Part shown: positions 48,897 to 57,547 of the stretch, in pieces
Layout of the letters: the number at the start of each line of letters is the position of its first letter
Numbering within the stretch: position 1 is the first letter of the stretch
Notes under the pieces: generated by a model
Told to the model about the DNA's origin: nothing
Database searches by the model: none
The model's input: the letters and a program-made list of their open reading frames with translations, nothing else
Program-made: the position numbers and the translations under genes
Assembly: GCF_031455095.1 (NCBI RefSeq)
Contig: NZ_JAVDSB010000001.1
Span: 620,001-684,000 of the forward strand
Length of the DNA stretch: 64,000 nt
Reading direction: 5' to 3'
Origin: Paenibacillus_E qinlingensis_A
Lineage (GTDB): Bacteria; Bacillota; Bacilli; Paenibacillales; NBRC-103111

Positions 48897-49250
48897 TTGG
48901 GCCTGCAAATCGAGTTTGAGCAAGGTAGAAGAGCGCTGATTGTAAGATTGAAAGGCGAGTTAGATCATCATGCAGCGGATAGTGTGAAGGCGAGGATGGA
49001 AGATGCGATTGCCAAGGAGCAGACGCACCACTTAATTCTTAGTTTGAAAGACCTCTCCTTTATGGATAGCTCAGGGCTAGGCGTCATCCTTGGTCGTTAC
49101 AAGCAAATCACGAGCAAGGGCGGCAAAATGGTCGTCTGTGACGTGTCACCGGCCGTTTATCGTTTGTTCGAGCTTTCGGGTATGTTTAAGATCGTATCGA
49201 TTCAAGATAACGAGCGTAATGCAATGTCCAGTTTGGAGGTTGCTTTATGA
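48897..49250 (+). CDS. spoIIAA: Anti-sigma-F factor antagonist SpoIIAA
   Basis: A 117-residue STAS-domain protein. The regulatory serine lies in LKDLSFMDSSGLGVILGRY (about S58 of the chain), and the N-terminus has LIVRLKGELDHHAADSVK. In the dephosphorylated form it releases sigma-F from SpoIIAB in the forespore. The TTG at 48897 is preferred, since AAGGGAG ends eight bases before it and it matches the family start; a GTG at 48888 is alternative. It overlaps spoIIAB by four bases. Confidence 0.95.
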   Translation: MGLQIEFEQGRRALIVRLKGELDHHAADSVKARMEDAIAKEQTHHLILSLKDLSFMDSSGLGVILGRYKQITSKGGKMVVCDVSPAVYRLFELSGMFKIVSIQDNERNAMSSLEVAL

Positions 49251-49693
49251 GTGAACGTAACTTTATGACGTTGCAGTTTGCCAGTCGTTCCGAAAATGAA
49301 GCCTTCGCGCGAGTAGCAGTGGCTGCATTCGTTTCTCAATTAGATCCAACCTTAGATGAATTGACGGATATCAAAACGGTTGTGTCAGAAGCCGTAACGA
49401 ATTCGATTATACATGGTTATAACAATATAACGGATGGTGTCATTACTATTTCAGCTGAAATTGATGATGACATCATTCGGTTAACAATTGAAGACAAGGG
49501 TGAAGGTATTGCTGATCTTGAGCAAGCGAAGGAGCCCCTGTACACGTCGAAACCAGAACTCGAACGTTCTGGGATGGGGTTTACCATTATGGAAAATTTC
49601 ATGGACGAAGTGGAAGTTGTGACGGCCGTAGGCATCGGAACGAAAATAAACATGTTGAAGCGAATTGAATCTAAAAAAGCTTTATACAATTAG
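49247..49693 (+). CDS. spoIIAB: Anti-sigma-F factor and serine kinase SpoIIAB
   Basis: A 148-residue GHKL-type kinase. It shows the N box in IKTVVSEAVTNSIIHGY, the G1 region LTIEDKGEGIADLEQAKE and the G2 region ERSGMGFTIMENFMDEV. It binds and inhibits sigma-F and phosphorylates SpoIIAA. Its start overlaps the spoIIAA stop (ATGA), as in other spoIIA operons. Confidence 0.96.
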   Translation: MSERNFMTLQFASRSENEAFARVAVAAFVSQLDPTLDELTDIKTVVSEAVTNSIIHGYNNITDGVITISAEIDDDIIRLTIEDKGEGIADLEQAKEPLYTSKPELERSGMGFTIMENFMDEVEVVTAVGIGTKINMLKRIESKKALYN

Positions 49694-49704
49694 GGGTAGG
49701 ATCT

Positions 49705-50460
49705 ATGGATGTTGATCTGAAGCATGCTTCTCATAGTTATTTAGACGATTCGGAAGTCAAACGGTTAATCGCCCTCAGCCAATCCGGAGATGGACTCGCT
49801 AGAGAAACACTTGTCAGCTGCAATATCCGCTTGGTGTGGTCCGTGGTTCAGCGCTTTTTGAACCGTGGGTACGAAGCCGAAGACTTGTTCCAGATCGGGT
49901 GCATTGGACTTCTTAAGTCTGTGGACAAATTCGATCTATCTTATGATGTCAAATTCTCAACGTATGCCGTCCCGATGATTATTGGGGAGATCCAGCGGTT
50001 CTTGCGGGATGATGGCACGTTAAAGGTAAGCCGCTCGCTGAAGGAACTTGCGAACAAAATTCGCAAGACGAAAGATGAGCTTTCCAAACGATTAGGCAGA
50101 TTGCCGACCATTAAAGAGGTAGCAGAAGAACTTATGATAACGCCGGAGGAGGTCGTATTCGCACAAGAAGCGAATAAACCGCTTTCGTCGATTCATGAGA
50201 CTGTATTTGAGAATGATGGTGATCCCATTACGCTCATGGACCAAATTTCGGATGAATCCGGGGAAAAATGGTTTGAGAAGTTAGCTTTGAACGAGGCGAT
50301 TGGGACGCTTTCTGAGCGAGAACGACTCATTGTCTATCTCCGTTATTTCCGTGATCAGACGCAATCTGAGGTCGCTAGCAGGCTTGGCATCTCGCAAGTG
50401 CAGGTATCGCGTTTGGAGAAAAAGATTTTGCAATCGATTAAAGATCAGATTGCGCAATAA
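49705..50460 (+). CDS. sigF: RNA polymerase sigma-F factor
   Basis: A 251-residue sigma-70 family protein. Region 2 contains YEAEDLFQIGCIGLLKSVDK and YDVKFSTYAVPMIIGEIQRF; region 3 follows with LKVSRSLKELANKIRKTKDE; region 4 holds ERERLIVYLRYFRDQTQSEV and the helix-turn-helix SEVASRLGISQVQVSRLEKK. It is the first forespore-specific sigma factor. Third gene of the spoIIA operon, with a terminator behind it. Confidence 0.97.
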   Translation: MDVDLKHASHSYLDDSEVKRLIALSQSGDGLARETLVSCNIRLVWSVVQRFLNRGYEAEDLFQIGCIGLLKSVDKFDLSYDVKFSTYAVPMIIGEIQRFLRDDGTLKVSRSLKELANKIRKTKDELSKRLGRLPTIKEVAEELMITPEEVVFAQEANKPLSSIHETVFENDGDPITLMDQISDESGEKWFEKLALNEAIGTLSERERLIVYLRYFRDQTQSEVASRLGISQVQVSRLEKKILQSIKDQIAQ

Positions 50461-50482
50461 CTTCCCATACAAGGGAATGAAT

Positions 50483-50516
50483 AAACCGTGCTCCTAATAA
50501 GGGAGTACGGTTTTTT
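50483..50516 (+). terminator. Rho-independent terminator after sigF
   Basis: AAACCGTGCTCC (50483-50494) pairs with GGAGTACGGTTT (50502-50513; one wobble), followed by TTT within a six-T run. Confidence 0.87.
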
Positions 50517-50593
50517 ACCTGTTTAGCCAGTTAGCCGCTAATTCCCCAAGAGCTTCTCGTGGGTGATGAGCGGCTTGTTCCCTGATTGATAAT

Positions 50594-50803
50594 CTACCGA
50601 GCTGAATAACGGTCTACGGTATAAAATCTTACGCAGTAGATCCCGCATAAACCAACGAGGGAATAGACGATACGACTTAACCCTGAAGATTCACGGTGTG
50701 AATCCCCTCCCAGTAAGGCAGAAACTAAATCCCATTCGAAAAGCCCAACTAGAAGCCAATTCAGCGCACCAATGATGACGAGTGTTAGCGCGAATTTTGC
50801 CAT
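50594..50803 (-). CDS. DUF378 family small membrane protein
   Basis: A 69-residue protein with two hydrophobic segments. The first, ALTLVIIGALNWLLVGLFEW, is the DUF378 (YuzA-like) signature, followed by DLVSALLGG and a second helix (LSRIVYSLVGLCGIYCVRFY). Function unknown. The ATG at 50803 follows AAGAAGGTGATAAC. It interrupts the sequence between sigF and spoVAA on the opposite strand. Confidence 0.82.
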   Translation of the reverse strand: MAKFALTLVIIGALNWLLVGLFEWDLVSALLGGDSHRESSGLSRIVYSLVGLCGIYCVRFYTVDRYSAR

Positions 50804-50903
50804 GTTATCACCTTCTTTATATGGAATAAGTAATCGTATTCCCTATTTAACATGCCTTGCTAAAACAGACTTTATGCAAGGAGAATTTACCAGATCTCGA
50901 ATT

Positions 50904-50933
50904 GATTACGCGAAGGAATGATTTTGCATACTA
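50904..50933 (+). promoter_or_regulatory. Candidate sigma-G promoter for the spoVA operon
   Basis: GATTA (50904-50908), 18-base spacer, CATACTA (50927-50933), 62 bases before spoVAA. CATACTA matches the sigma-G -10 (CATWHTA); the -35 has one mismatch. spoVA is sigma-G-dependent in Bacillus. Confidence 0.55.
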
Positions 50934-50994
50934 TTTCTATACATGGACGACTGCAGCCAAAATTGTCATTGTTAAGCTCTGAGAGGGGTGAACC

Positions 50995-51627
50995 ATGGTC
51001 CAGGCAGTTAACAAATATTTGTATATTCGACTTCGTCGCAAAGCGCGTGTACGCAAAGGTCATATCGTGAGATTGCATCATATTGCACAGCTATTTGTGG
51101 AGCCTGAATATGAACAAGCTCTGAACGAATTGGTCATTCATCAACCCCAGCAAGAGGATGGAAATCGAGTGCTTATCGATATGCTTTTGATCATTCGTAA
51201 AGTGAAGAAACGGTTTCCAGAGCTGCAGGTTGAACATTTTGGTGAACCACATGTGCTGTTAGAAATATACACCGATAATAAGAAAGCAAACCCGCTTCTC
51301 ATCGGAATCGTATGGCTGCTTTTATTTATTGGTTCAGGACTGGCAATTATGAATTTCCATGCAGATGTCTCGATGCTAGATGTTCATCAGCGTATTTATG
51401 AGTTGATGACGGGGAAAAAGGTGGAACATCCGCTTATTTTGCAAATCCCATATTCGATTGGTATTGGAGTAGGGATGGTTCTCTTCTTTAATCACTTGTT
51501 CAAGAAGAAATTTAATGAAGAGCCGAGTCCACTCGAAGTTGAAATGTTTATGTATCAAGAAAACATTAATCATTATGTGATAACAGAAGAGTATTCGAAA
51601 ATCCATGATGAAGGTGAATCGAAGTGA
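50995..51627 (+). CDS. spoVAA: Stage V sporulation protein AA
   Basis: A 210-residue protein. A soluble N-terminal domain of about 100 residues (YLYIRLRRKARVRKGHIVRL; LRLHHIAQLF-type region) is followed by two membrane helices (LLIGIVWLLLFIGSGLAIMN and PYSIGIGVGMVLFFNHLF). It has the normal layout of SpoVAA, part of the machinery for dipicolinic acid movement in spores. It overlaps spoVAB by four bases. AGAGGGGTGAACC precedes the ATG. Confidence 0.92.
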   Translation: MVQAVNKYLYIRLRRKARVRKGHIVRLHHIAQLFVEPEYEQALNELVIHQPQQEDGNRVLIDMLLIIRKVKKRFPELQVEHFGEPHVLLEIYTDNKKANPLLIGIVWLLLFIGSGLAIMNFHADVSMLDVHQRIYELMTGKKVEHPLILQIPYSIGIGVGMVLFFNHLFKKKFNEEPSPLEVEMFMYQENINHYVITEEYSKIHDEGESK

Positions 51628-52046
51628 TTAGGTTGATTGGGGAGGCTTTCCTGGCTGCTTTTATCGGGTTAGCTGGAGGAATCACGGTTGGCAGTGGCAT
51701 GGTTGCCTTCTTAGTTGTGCTGGATATCATTCCTAGATTAGCACAGATCACAAGGTCCTTTAACAAAATCCGCGCTTATGAAGCAGCAGTTGTTCTTGGT
51801 TCATTAGGGTTTACTTGGGTGGATTTCAGTGATTTGCATATGCATTTATTTCCCATGGGAGCTGCCCTGTTTGGTTTATTTGCGGGCTGTTTCGTAGGCT
51901 TACTTGCCGCAGCATTGACTGAAATCGTCAATGTTCTGCCGATATTGGCCAAACGAGTAGGGATGGATTCCTACCGGATCATGTTACTGATGGCCATGAT
52001 TCTCGGTAAAGTGGTTGGCTCCTTATTTGAATGGATATTTTATTAA
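51624..52046 (+). CDS. spoVAB: Stage V sporulation protein AB
   Basis: A 140-residue membrane protein with about four helices: FLAAFIGLAGGITVGSGMVA near the start, YEAAVVLGSLGFTWVDFSD, LFGLFAGCFVGLLAAALTEI and a C-terminal helix ending FEWIFY. It matches SpoVAB in length and in the conserved ALTEIVNVLPILAKR stretch. The GTG-type overlap with spoVAA indicates coupled translation. Confidence 0.92.
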   Translation: MIRLIGEAFLAAFIGLAGGITVGSGMVAFLVVLDIIPRLAQITRSFNKIRAYEAAVVLGSLGFTWVDFSDLHMHLFPMGAALFGLFAGCFVGLLAAALTEIVNVLPILAKRVGMDSYRIMLLMAMILGKVVGSLFEWIFY

Positions 52047-52070
52047 CGGGCGGAGGAAGGTGGCACACCA

Positions 52071-53699
52071 ATGAAATTTATTGTTAAAAATGGTTCATCA
52101 ACTGAAGAAGGAAACGCAGAAGAACCTCAGGAAGTAACGAAGCGGGATCATCATGATGAACCACTCGCCGTTGATGCGGAAGGAAATCTATCTGCCTATA
52201 ATCCGATTACAAATATGACGCCGGAAGAAAAACAATTGAAGATTGAAGAAGATATTCCGAAGAATCTTCATGACGTGCAACGTGTCTTGGAAGAACGGGT
52301 CGGATTGAATCGAAGTTTTGATCTTGTGATGAGAGAAATGATATTTGGCGCTAAGCGGGTTGGCATCTTTTACTGCAACGGATTCGCCAAAGATACGGTA
52401 TTGACGGACATTATCACTCGTCTGACCTATGCAGATAGTGAAGCAGTGGCTCATCATACCTTGGAAACATTCATTGAAAAACTGATACCCCACATTCAAG
52501 TAAAGCATTATACCAAAATGTCGGAGATCGTGGGACAAGTGTTAATGGGTGGGACAGCCTTCTTTATCGAGGGAGTCACGACGGCTATAGCCGTTGATGC
52601 GAAAACCTTTCCTATCCGCTCCATCGCTGAACCGGATCTAGAACGCGTCGTGCGAGGTTCGCGCGATGGTTTTGTAGAAACCCTTTTAACAAACGTAACT
52701 TTGGTTAGACGCCGTATTCGCGATGAGCGTTTTAAATTAGAAATTATGCAAATCGGTAAGCGAACCAAGACAGATGTCTGTATTGGTTATATAAATGATA
52801 TTGCGGATGCGAATCTCGTCCAAACGATTAAAGATAAAATGAAACAAGTCGATATTGATGGATTGCCATTAGGTGAGAAACAATTAGAGGAAATGATCGT
52901 TAATAAGGGCTGGAATCCCTATCCGATGGTGCGCTATTCAGAGCGGCCCGATGTGGTCTCTGCACATCTATTAGAAGGTCATGTCTGTGTGTTTGTGGAT
53001 ACGTCACCCAGCGTCATGATCTTGCCGACGACCTTTTTCCATCATGTACAGCATGCGGAGGAATATCGAAATACGCCTTTTATCGGTACCTATTTAAGGT
53101 GGGTTCGGTTTGCTGGGATTATGATGTCCATCTTCTTGCTCCCACTTTGGTATCTGATGGTGATGGAGCCTTCCTTAAAGCCAGCGGGCCTAGAATTCCT
53201 AGGTCCACAGAAGGAAGGGACCTTACCGCTCCTCCTGCAATTCTTAATTGCAGATATAGGGATTGACCTCATGCGAATGGCCGCGGTACATACCCCATCA
53301 CCGCTTGCAACCGCGATGGGCTTGGTGGCGGCGATCCTAGTCGGAGACATTGCAGTAAAGACAGGGCTTTTTATCAATGAAGTCATCCTCTATTTAGCGC
53401 TGGCTTCCATTGGGATGTTCGCAACACCGAGTTATGAATTAGGGTTAGCCAATCGAATTGTAAGGCTAGCGTTATTAATAACGGTGTCTATTTTTGGAGT
53501 TCCTGGGTTTGTGATTGGCTCCACCTTATGGCTTATACTTCTGGCTTCGAAAAAGTCCTATGACGCGCCCTATATGTGGCCGTTTATCCCATTTAATGCC
53601 AAGAGCTTTTTCTCTATTTTACTGCGTCGTCCGGTACTCGCTAGCAAAACAAGGCTAAGCATAACGAAGCCAATAGATGGTACTCGTCAACCTGAATAA
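52071..53699 (+). CDS. spoVAF: Stage V sporulation protein AF, GerA-family protein
   Basis: A 542-residue protein related to the A subunits of germinant receptors. A long hydrophilic N-terminal region contains DVQRVLEERVGLNRSFDLVM, MGGTAFFIEGVTTAIAVDAK, VVRGSRDGFVETLLTNVTLV-type wording and VFVDTSPSVMILPTTFFHH. About five C-terminal membrane helices follow (from YLRWVRFAGIMMSIFLLPLW). Its N-terminus is longer than in typical SpoVAF by a charged segment (residues 8-45). It follows spoVAB directly; spoVAC, AD and AE are not between them. Confidence 0.92.
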   Translation: MKFIVKNGSSTEEGNAEEPQEVTKRDHHDEPLAVDAEGNLSAYNPITNMTPEEKQLKIEEDIPKNLHDVQRVLEERVGLNRSFDLVMREMIFGAKRVGIFYCNGFAKDTVLTDIITRLTYADSEAVAHHTLETFIEKLIPHIQVKHYTKMSEIVGQVLMGGTAFFIEGVTTAIAVDAKTFPIRSIAEPDLERVVRGSRDGFVETLLTNVTLVRRRIRDERFKLEIMQIGKRTKTDVCIGYINDIADANLVQTIKDKMKQVDIDGLPLGEKQLEEMIVNKGWNPYPMVRYSERPDVVSAHLLEGHVCVFVDTSPSVMILPTTFFHHVQHAEEYRNTPFIGTYLRWVRFAGIMMSIFLLPLWYLMVMEPSLKPAGLEFLGPQKEGTLPLLLQFLIADIGIDLMRMAAVHTPSPLATAMGLVAAILVGDIAVKTGLFINEVILYLALASIGMFATPSYELGLANRIVRLALLITVSIFGVPGFVIGSTLWLILLASKKSYDAPYMWPFIPFNAKSFFSILLRRPVLASKTRLSITKPIDGTRQPE

Positions 53700-53712
53700 T
53701 AAGATGCGGGAA

Positions 53713-53738
53713 GGGCTGGAATGATCCAGCCCTTTTTT
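53713..53738 (+). terminator. Rho-independent terminator after spoVAF
   Basis: GGGCTGGA (53713-53720) pairs perfectly with TCCAGCCC (53725-53732) around ATGA, followed by TTTTTT. Confidence 0.92.
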
Positions 53739-53862
53739 GTTTGTTCTAGGCACATGTATTGTCAAATACGCGTGCACTATGGTACTTTTATTAGTATGTA
53801 TGCGACCTCTTTAGCGGAATTTGGCATAGGGAAGGTTCAAGTAGAGAGGGGAAAATATAGCT

Positions 53863-55194
53863 ATGTATTTACATGGTACCAGTAAAATAAATGACCAAGG
53901 CCATCTCGAAATTGGCGGTGTCGATACGACGAAGTTGGTTGCCGAATATGGCACGCCTCTCTATGTATTTGATGAGTCACTTGTGCGTCAGCGCTGTCGT
54001 GAGTTCGTTGAAGCTTTCAGTGCTTCCGGGCTGAAGTTTCAAGTAGCCTATGCGAGTAAAGCATTTTGTGTCATGGCTATGTGCCGCATTGTAGAAGAAG
54101 AAGGAATGTCGTTGGACGTGGTATCCGACGGCGAGCTATATACAGCGCTTCAAGCTGGGTTTCCTGCTGAACGGATTCATTTCCATGGTAATAACAAAAC
54201 GATTTCAGAAATGGAAATGGCGATTGATGCCAAAATTGGCTGTTTCGTCGTAGATAACTTTATCGAGCTGCAAATGTTAAATGCGATTGCGGCGGAGAAA
54301 CGCCAAAAGGTGAAAATTTTATTGCGGATTACGCCAGGGGTTGAGGCGCATACGCATGAATATATTTCAACAGGTCAAACTGATTCCAAATTCGGTTTCG
54401 ATTTGGGGAACGGCTCCGCATTCCGCGCAGTTCAAGACTCATCACAACTTTCCAATTTAGACCTATTGGGCATTCATTCGCATATTGGTTCACAGATTTT
54501 CGAAGTAGAAGGATTCCGTATTGCTGCTGAGAAGATGGCTGAATTCGCCATTCATGTGCGTACAGAATTAGACGTCACGTTTAAGGTAATTAACCTTGGC
54601 GGTGGCTTTGGTATTCGTTATGTTAGCGAAGATACACCACTTCCAGTGGCTGTATACGTCAAAGCGATTACAGATGCGATCAAAACAAACTTCGGCAGCA
54701 ACGGTTACCCGCTTCCTGAGATTTGGGTTGAGCCCGGCCGCAGCATCGTGGGTGACGCAGGGACGACGCTTTACACAGTAGGTACAACCAAGGATATTCC
54801 TGGTGTGCGCAAGTATGTCGCGGTGGATGGCGGCATGACGGACAATCCGCGTCCTGCGCTGTACGAAGCTGTGTATGAAGCGGGACTTGCTAATCGCGCG
54901 TCTGAGCAGCCAGCAGAGATCGTATCCATTGCCGGCAAATGCTGTGAGAGTGGCGATATGTTGATCTGGGATGTGAATCTGCCGAAGGTAGTGGCAGGTG
55001 ATATTCTAGCGGTGTCGAGTACAGGGGCTTACAATTACTCGATGGCTAGCAACTATAACCGCATTCGCAGACCGGGTGTTGTTTTCGTCAAAGACGGCCA
55101 AAGCGACCTTGTCGTGAAACGTGAATCTTTTGATCAAATCGTGGGAAATGACTTGATTCCGTCGAGAATGAAACAGGTAAGTAAGACGGTCTAA
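53863..55194 (+). CDS. lysA: Diaminopimelate decarboxylase
   Basis: A 443-residue PLP enzyme giving lysine from meso-diaminopimelate. It shows the PLP lysine in FQVAYASKAFCVMAM (about residue 63), GIHSHIGSQIFEVEGF, the phosphate-binding VINLGGGFGIRY and VEPGRSIVGDAGTTLY, and the partner-site cysteine in AGKCCESGDMLIWD. A MYLHGTSKINDQGHLEIGG opening is typical for this group. It follows the spoVA operon as in Bacillus. No lysine riboswitch was seen upstream. Confidence 0.96.
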   Translation: MYLHGTSKINDQGHLEIGGVDTTKLVAEYGTPLYVFDESLVRQRCREFVEAFSASGLKFQVAYASKAFCVMAMCRIVEEEGMSLDVVSDGELYTALQAGFPAERIHFHGNNKTISEMEMAIDAKIGCFVVDNFIELQMLNAIAAEKRQKVKILLRITPGVEAHTHEYISTGQTDSKFGFDLGNGSAFRAVQDSSQLSNLDLLGIHSHIGSQIFEVEGFRIAAEKMAEFAIHVRTELDVTFKVINLGGGFGIRYVSEDTPLPVAVYVKAITDAIKTNFGSNGYPLPEIWVEPGRSIVGDAGTTLYTVGTTKDIPGVRKYVAVDGGMTDNPRPALYEAVYEAGLANRASEQPAEIVSIAGKCCESGDMLIWDVNLPKVVAGDILAVSSTGAYNYSMASNYNRIRRPGVVFVKDGQSDLVVKRESFDQIVGNDLIPSRMKQVSKTV

Positions 55195-55209
55195 TCCTAT
55201 TAGACTACG

Positions 55210-55250
55210 AGCAGGAGGCCCTTCGTTAGTGAGGGTTCCTTCTGCTGTTT
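55210..55250 (+). terminator. Imperfect terminator after lysA
   Basis: AGCAG at 55210-55214 pairs with CTGCT at 55242-55246, with a second paired block (AGG/CCT, CCT/AGG) inside and a short GTTTG after it. Mismatches make it weaker than its neighbours. Confidence 0.55.
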
Positions 55251-55258
55251 GTGTAATG

Positions 55259-55287
55259 CTGTCATTCATAGTAGAATAAGATATTAT
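55259..55287 (+). promoter_or_regulatory. Sigma-A-type promoter for ppiB
   Basis: CTGTCA (55259-55264), 17-base spacer, TATTAT (55282-55287), 24 bases before the ribosome-binding region and start codon. Confidence 0.5.
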
Positions 55288-55310
55288 TTCCTAAAGGAGT
55301 GAACCACACA

Positions 55311-55742
55311 ATGGCAAAACAAGCAAAAATTCAACTAGCAGGTGGCGGAGAGGTTATCATCGATCTTTTTGAGAAAGATGCACCGAACACTGTCGCTAAC
55401 TTTGAAAAACTAGCAAACTCTGGTTTCTACAACGGACTTGTCTTTCACCGCGTTATTCCAGGATTCGTAGCACAAGGTGGTTGCCCAACTGGAACAGGTA
55501 CTGGTGGCCCTGGTTACCAAATCAACTGTGAAATCAACCCGAACAAACATGAGCGTGGCTCCCTAGCTATGGCACATGCGGGTCGTAACACAGGTGGAAG
55601 CCAATTCTACATCGCTTATCAACCGCAACCACATTTGGATGGTGGACACACAGTGTTCGGTAAAGTATCCAAAGGTATGGAGCTTGTTGATGCTTTCAAA
55701 GGCAAAGACAAAATGGAAAAAGTAGAAGTAGTAGAAGTATAA
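55311..55742 (+). CDS. ppiB: Cyclophilin-type peptidyl-prolyl isomerase
   Basis: A 143-residue cytoplasmic cyclophilin with NTVANFEKLANSGFYNGLVF, the active-site HRVIPGFVAQGGCPTGTGTG, SLAMAHAGRNTGGSQFYIAY and HTVFGKVSKGMELVDAF. It speeds cis-trans isomerisation at proline. No signal peptide is present. The ATG at 55311 follows AAAGGAGTGAACCACACA; a GTG at 55299 overlaps that site. A terminator follows. Confidence 0.95.
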   Translation: MAKQAKIQLAGGGEVIIDLFEKDAPNTVANFEKLANSGFYNGLVFHRVIPGFVAQGGCPTGTGTGGPGYQINCEINPNKHERGSLAMAHAGRNTGGSQFYIAYQPQPHLDGGHTVFGKVSKGMELVDAFKGKDKMEKVEVVEV

Positions 55743-55756
55743 TTATTAGCAAACAC

Positions 55757-55790
55757 AACTGCTCGGACTTCGGTCTGGGCAGTTTTTGTT
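55757..55790 (+). terminator. Rho-independent terminator after ppiB
   Basis: AACTGCTCGGA (55757-55767) pairs with TCTGGGCAGTT (55774-55784) with two wobbles, followed by TTTGTTTTTT. Confidence 0.85.
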
Positions 55791-55864
55791 TTTTCCGTTA
55801 GAACACATTCCCATATGGATACGTCAAACTTAAAAAGGGAATACGTATGGAAGGTGATATCTGG

Positions 55865-57049
55865 ATGAAAAAGATTTGGCTTTGGTGTGTAGGAGCAGGT
55901 TCAGGGATGGTTATACTAGGTTTATTAACTTGGACACGAGCAGACCAGCCGGTGCTACTTGTTCAAAGTCCGCAAGATGTAACCTTGATCTCTGAGGTAA
56001 ATAGGCCTGAAACGTCCTCAGGAACGGTGAGAAGATCTCTGATTGAGCAGCTCACCGCAGAGCTTAGCCAAGTCCATGAACCTATCCGTGATATGACGGA
56101 ATGGCTTCAAATACGAAGATCGTCATACGATTCCCAGAAAGAGCCGTTAGACGTCATTCGGACAGACCTGGATCAAGATGGTTTTATGAATGAATGGGTT
56201 ACCGTGCTAGCGGAAGATATGCTAGATGAGCAAACAGGCGTTATCCGAGCGCGTAAGTCATATGGGGTTGTAATTCATTTGAAAGATGACCAATACACAC
56301 TCCAGAGTTTGAATTTTTCATCTGTGAATAATGGCCGAGCAAAAGTTATGACCGTAGAAGACCTGACAAGTGATGGCAAGCCTGAAATCGTTTGGGTGTC
56401 ATCAAATAACGGGGCACATACCACCTTTTCCGAATACACAGTGTCTTCATGGGGAACCGGAAAACTTGAAACCTACATGGGAACAGCAGTAATAGCTAGT
56501 TTAACCCATGCAGTAGTTCAAGACAGGAGGCTTCAGCTATCAGGTGGTCTAATTGATTCTGTTGGAGCGGGACCCTGGCAGCAGGAATTCACGGAGTCGT
56601 ATGCCATTGTTCAAGATAAGCTGAAGCGGATCGGGCGAGTCTATGCGCAATCACCTACACCGTATCATCGTCTGATAAGTGGCATGTGGGCGGAATCCTA
56701 CGGATACCATGAGCAAGCGATACATGATTATTCGGAAGCCGCCGAGATGAAAGCTATGTCGTATCAAGATTATGCTTTTATTTTTGAAGGTGAATGGGTA
56801 CAAGGTGGAATAAATACCGTGAAGGAAGCCGAGTTCGACCGTACAATCAAACGTTTCGCATTGCTACGTAAGGAACTTTTAACGGAAGTGGCCAGAGGTG
56901 TTGACCCTCGAAATGCTTGTTTAGCGGCAAAAAAGAAAACTGGCTTTGACATGGCCTGGTTGACGTACCTGAACGCACCTGCAGGTTATGCGAATCCGCA
57001 TTGGGAAGAAGGAACAATTTGCTCAGATATTGCATTGTTAGAACCGTGA
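55865..57049 (+). CDS. Secreted or membrane-anchored protein of unknown function with EF-hand-like/FG-GAP-like loops
   Basis: A 394-residue protein with an N-terminal hydrophobic segment (IWLWCVGAGSGMVILGLLTW) that would act as signal or anchor; no lipobox is evident. Two acidic loops, DLDQDGFMNEWV (about residue 100) and DLTSDGKPEIVWVS (about residue 165), look like calcium-binding FG-GAP or EF-hand-type repeats. The C-terminal 130 residues are helical and charged. The family is not recognised. The ATG at 55865 is preferred after GGAAGGTGAT; an ATG at 55847 is alternative. Confidence 0.7.
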   Translation: MKKIWLWCVGAGSGMVILGLLTWTRADQPVLLVQSPQDVTLISEVNRPETSSGTVRRSLIEQLTAELSQVHEPIRDMTEWLQIRRSSYDSQKEPLDVIRTDLDQDGFMNEWVTVLAEDMLDEQTGVIRARKSYGVVIHLKDDQYTLQSLNFSSVNNGRAKVMTVEDLTSDGKPEIVWVSSNNGAHTTFSEYTVSSWGTGKLETYMGTAVIASLTHAVVQDRRLQLSGGLIDSVGAGPWQQEFTESYAIVQDKLKRIGRVYAQSPTPYHRLISGMWAESYGYHEQAIHDYSEAAEMKAMSYQDYAFIFEGEWVQGGINTVKEAEFDRTIKRFALLRKELLTEVARGVDPRNACLAAKKKTGFDMAWLTYLNAPAGYANPHWEEGTICSDIALLEP

Positions 57050-57218
57050 ATTCATAGTGAAATCAACCATATGGAGTTCCAAATCCATGAATTCCGACAA
57101 GTTTTATCAGATAAAATGAAAAAAGACCTTGCAATTTTCATGCATGAGTGATAAATTTTTGTTTAATAAAGAAAATAAGTAGCTAAGGTTAGTTACTATT
57201 TCTTTTATAGTATGCAAA

Positions 57219-57386
57219 ACCTTCGGGGCGTGGTGAAATTCCACACCGGCGGTGATTCGCACACATGAAAATGGTTGCGATCAGTCCGTGACCCGTTGTG
57301 AAGCTAGCGGTATCTGACAACAGCTTCGCTACGGTTGACCTGGTGTAACTCCGGGACCGACAGTATAGTCTGGATGAGAGAAGGAA
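57219..57386 (+). ncRNA. FMN riboswitch (RFN element) controlling the rib operon
   Basis: All conserved blocks are visible: CTTCGGGGCGTGGTGAAATT at 57221, ACCGGCGGTGATTCGC, CAGTCCGTGACCCG, a variable hairpin arm, TGACCTGGTGTAACTCCGGG, ACCGACAGTATAGTCTGGAT, then GAGAGAAGGA closing the first stem. It senses FMN and turns off the riboflavin genes. About 160 bases lie between the aptamer and the terminator at 57548. The 169 bases before it (57050-57218) are AT-rich and hold no gene; a TATAGT at 57206-57211 may be the -10, with no convincing -35. Confidence 0.95.
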
Positions 57387-57547
57387 AATGCGAATGCCAA
57401 TTCGCTAGCATGCTTGTTCATTTTTTCACATTAACAAAAATTCGGCAGGTCTGTCTGTAGAGACGATCTCGTCGGTATTGTTTGATTTGATCAAAAATGC
57501 AACAGGCGTATTAGCTGGTGTTTATTCGTGTTATCTAAACAATCTCT

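Noticed and set aside
53741..53862. Possible lysine riboswitch before lysA
   Set aside because: The gap of about 120 bases is too short and shows none of the conserved L-box segments.
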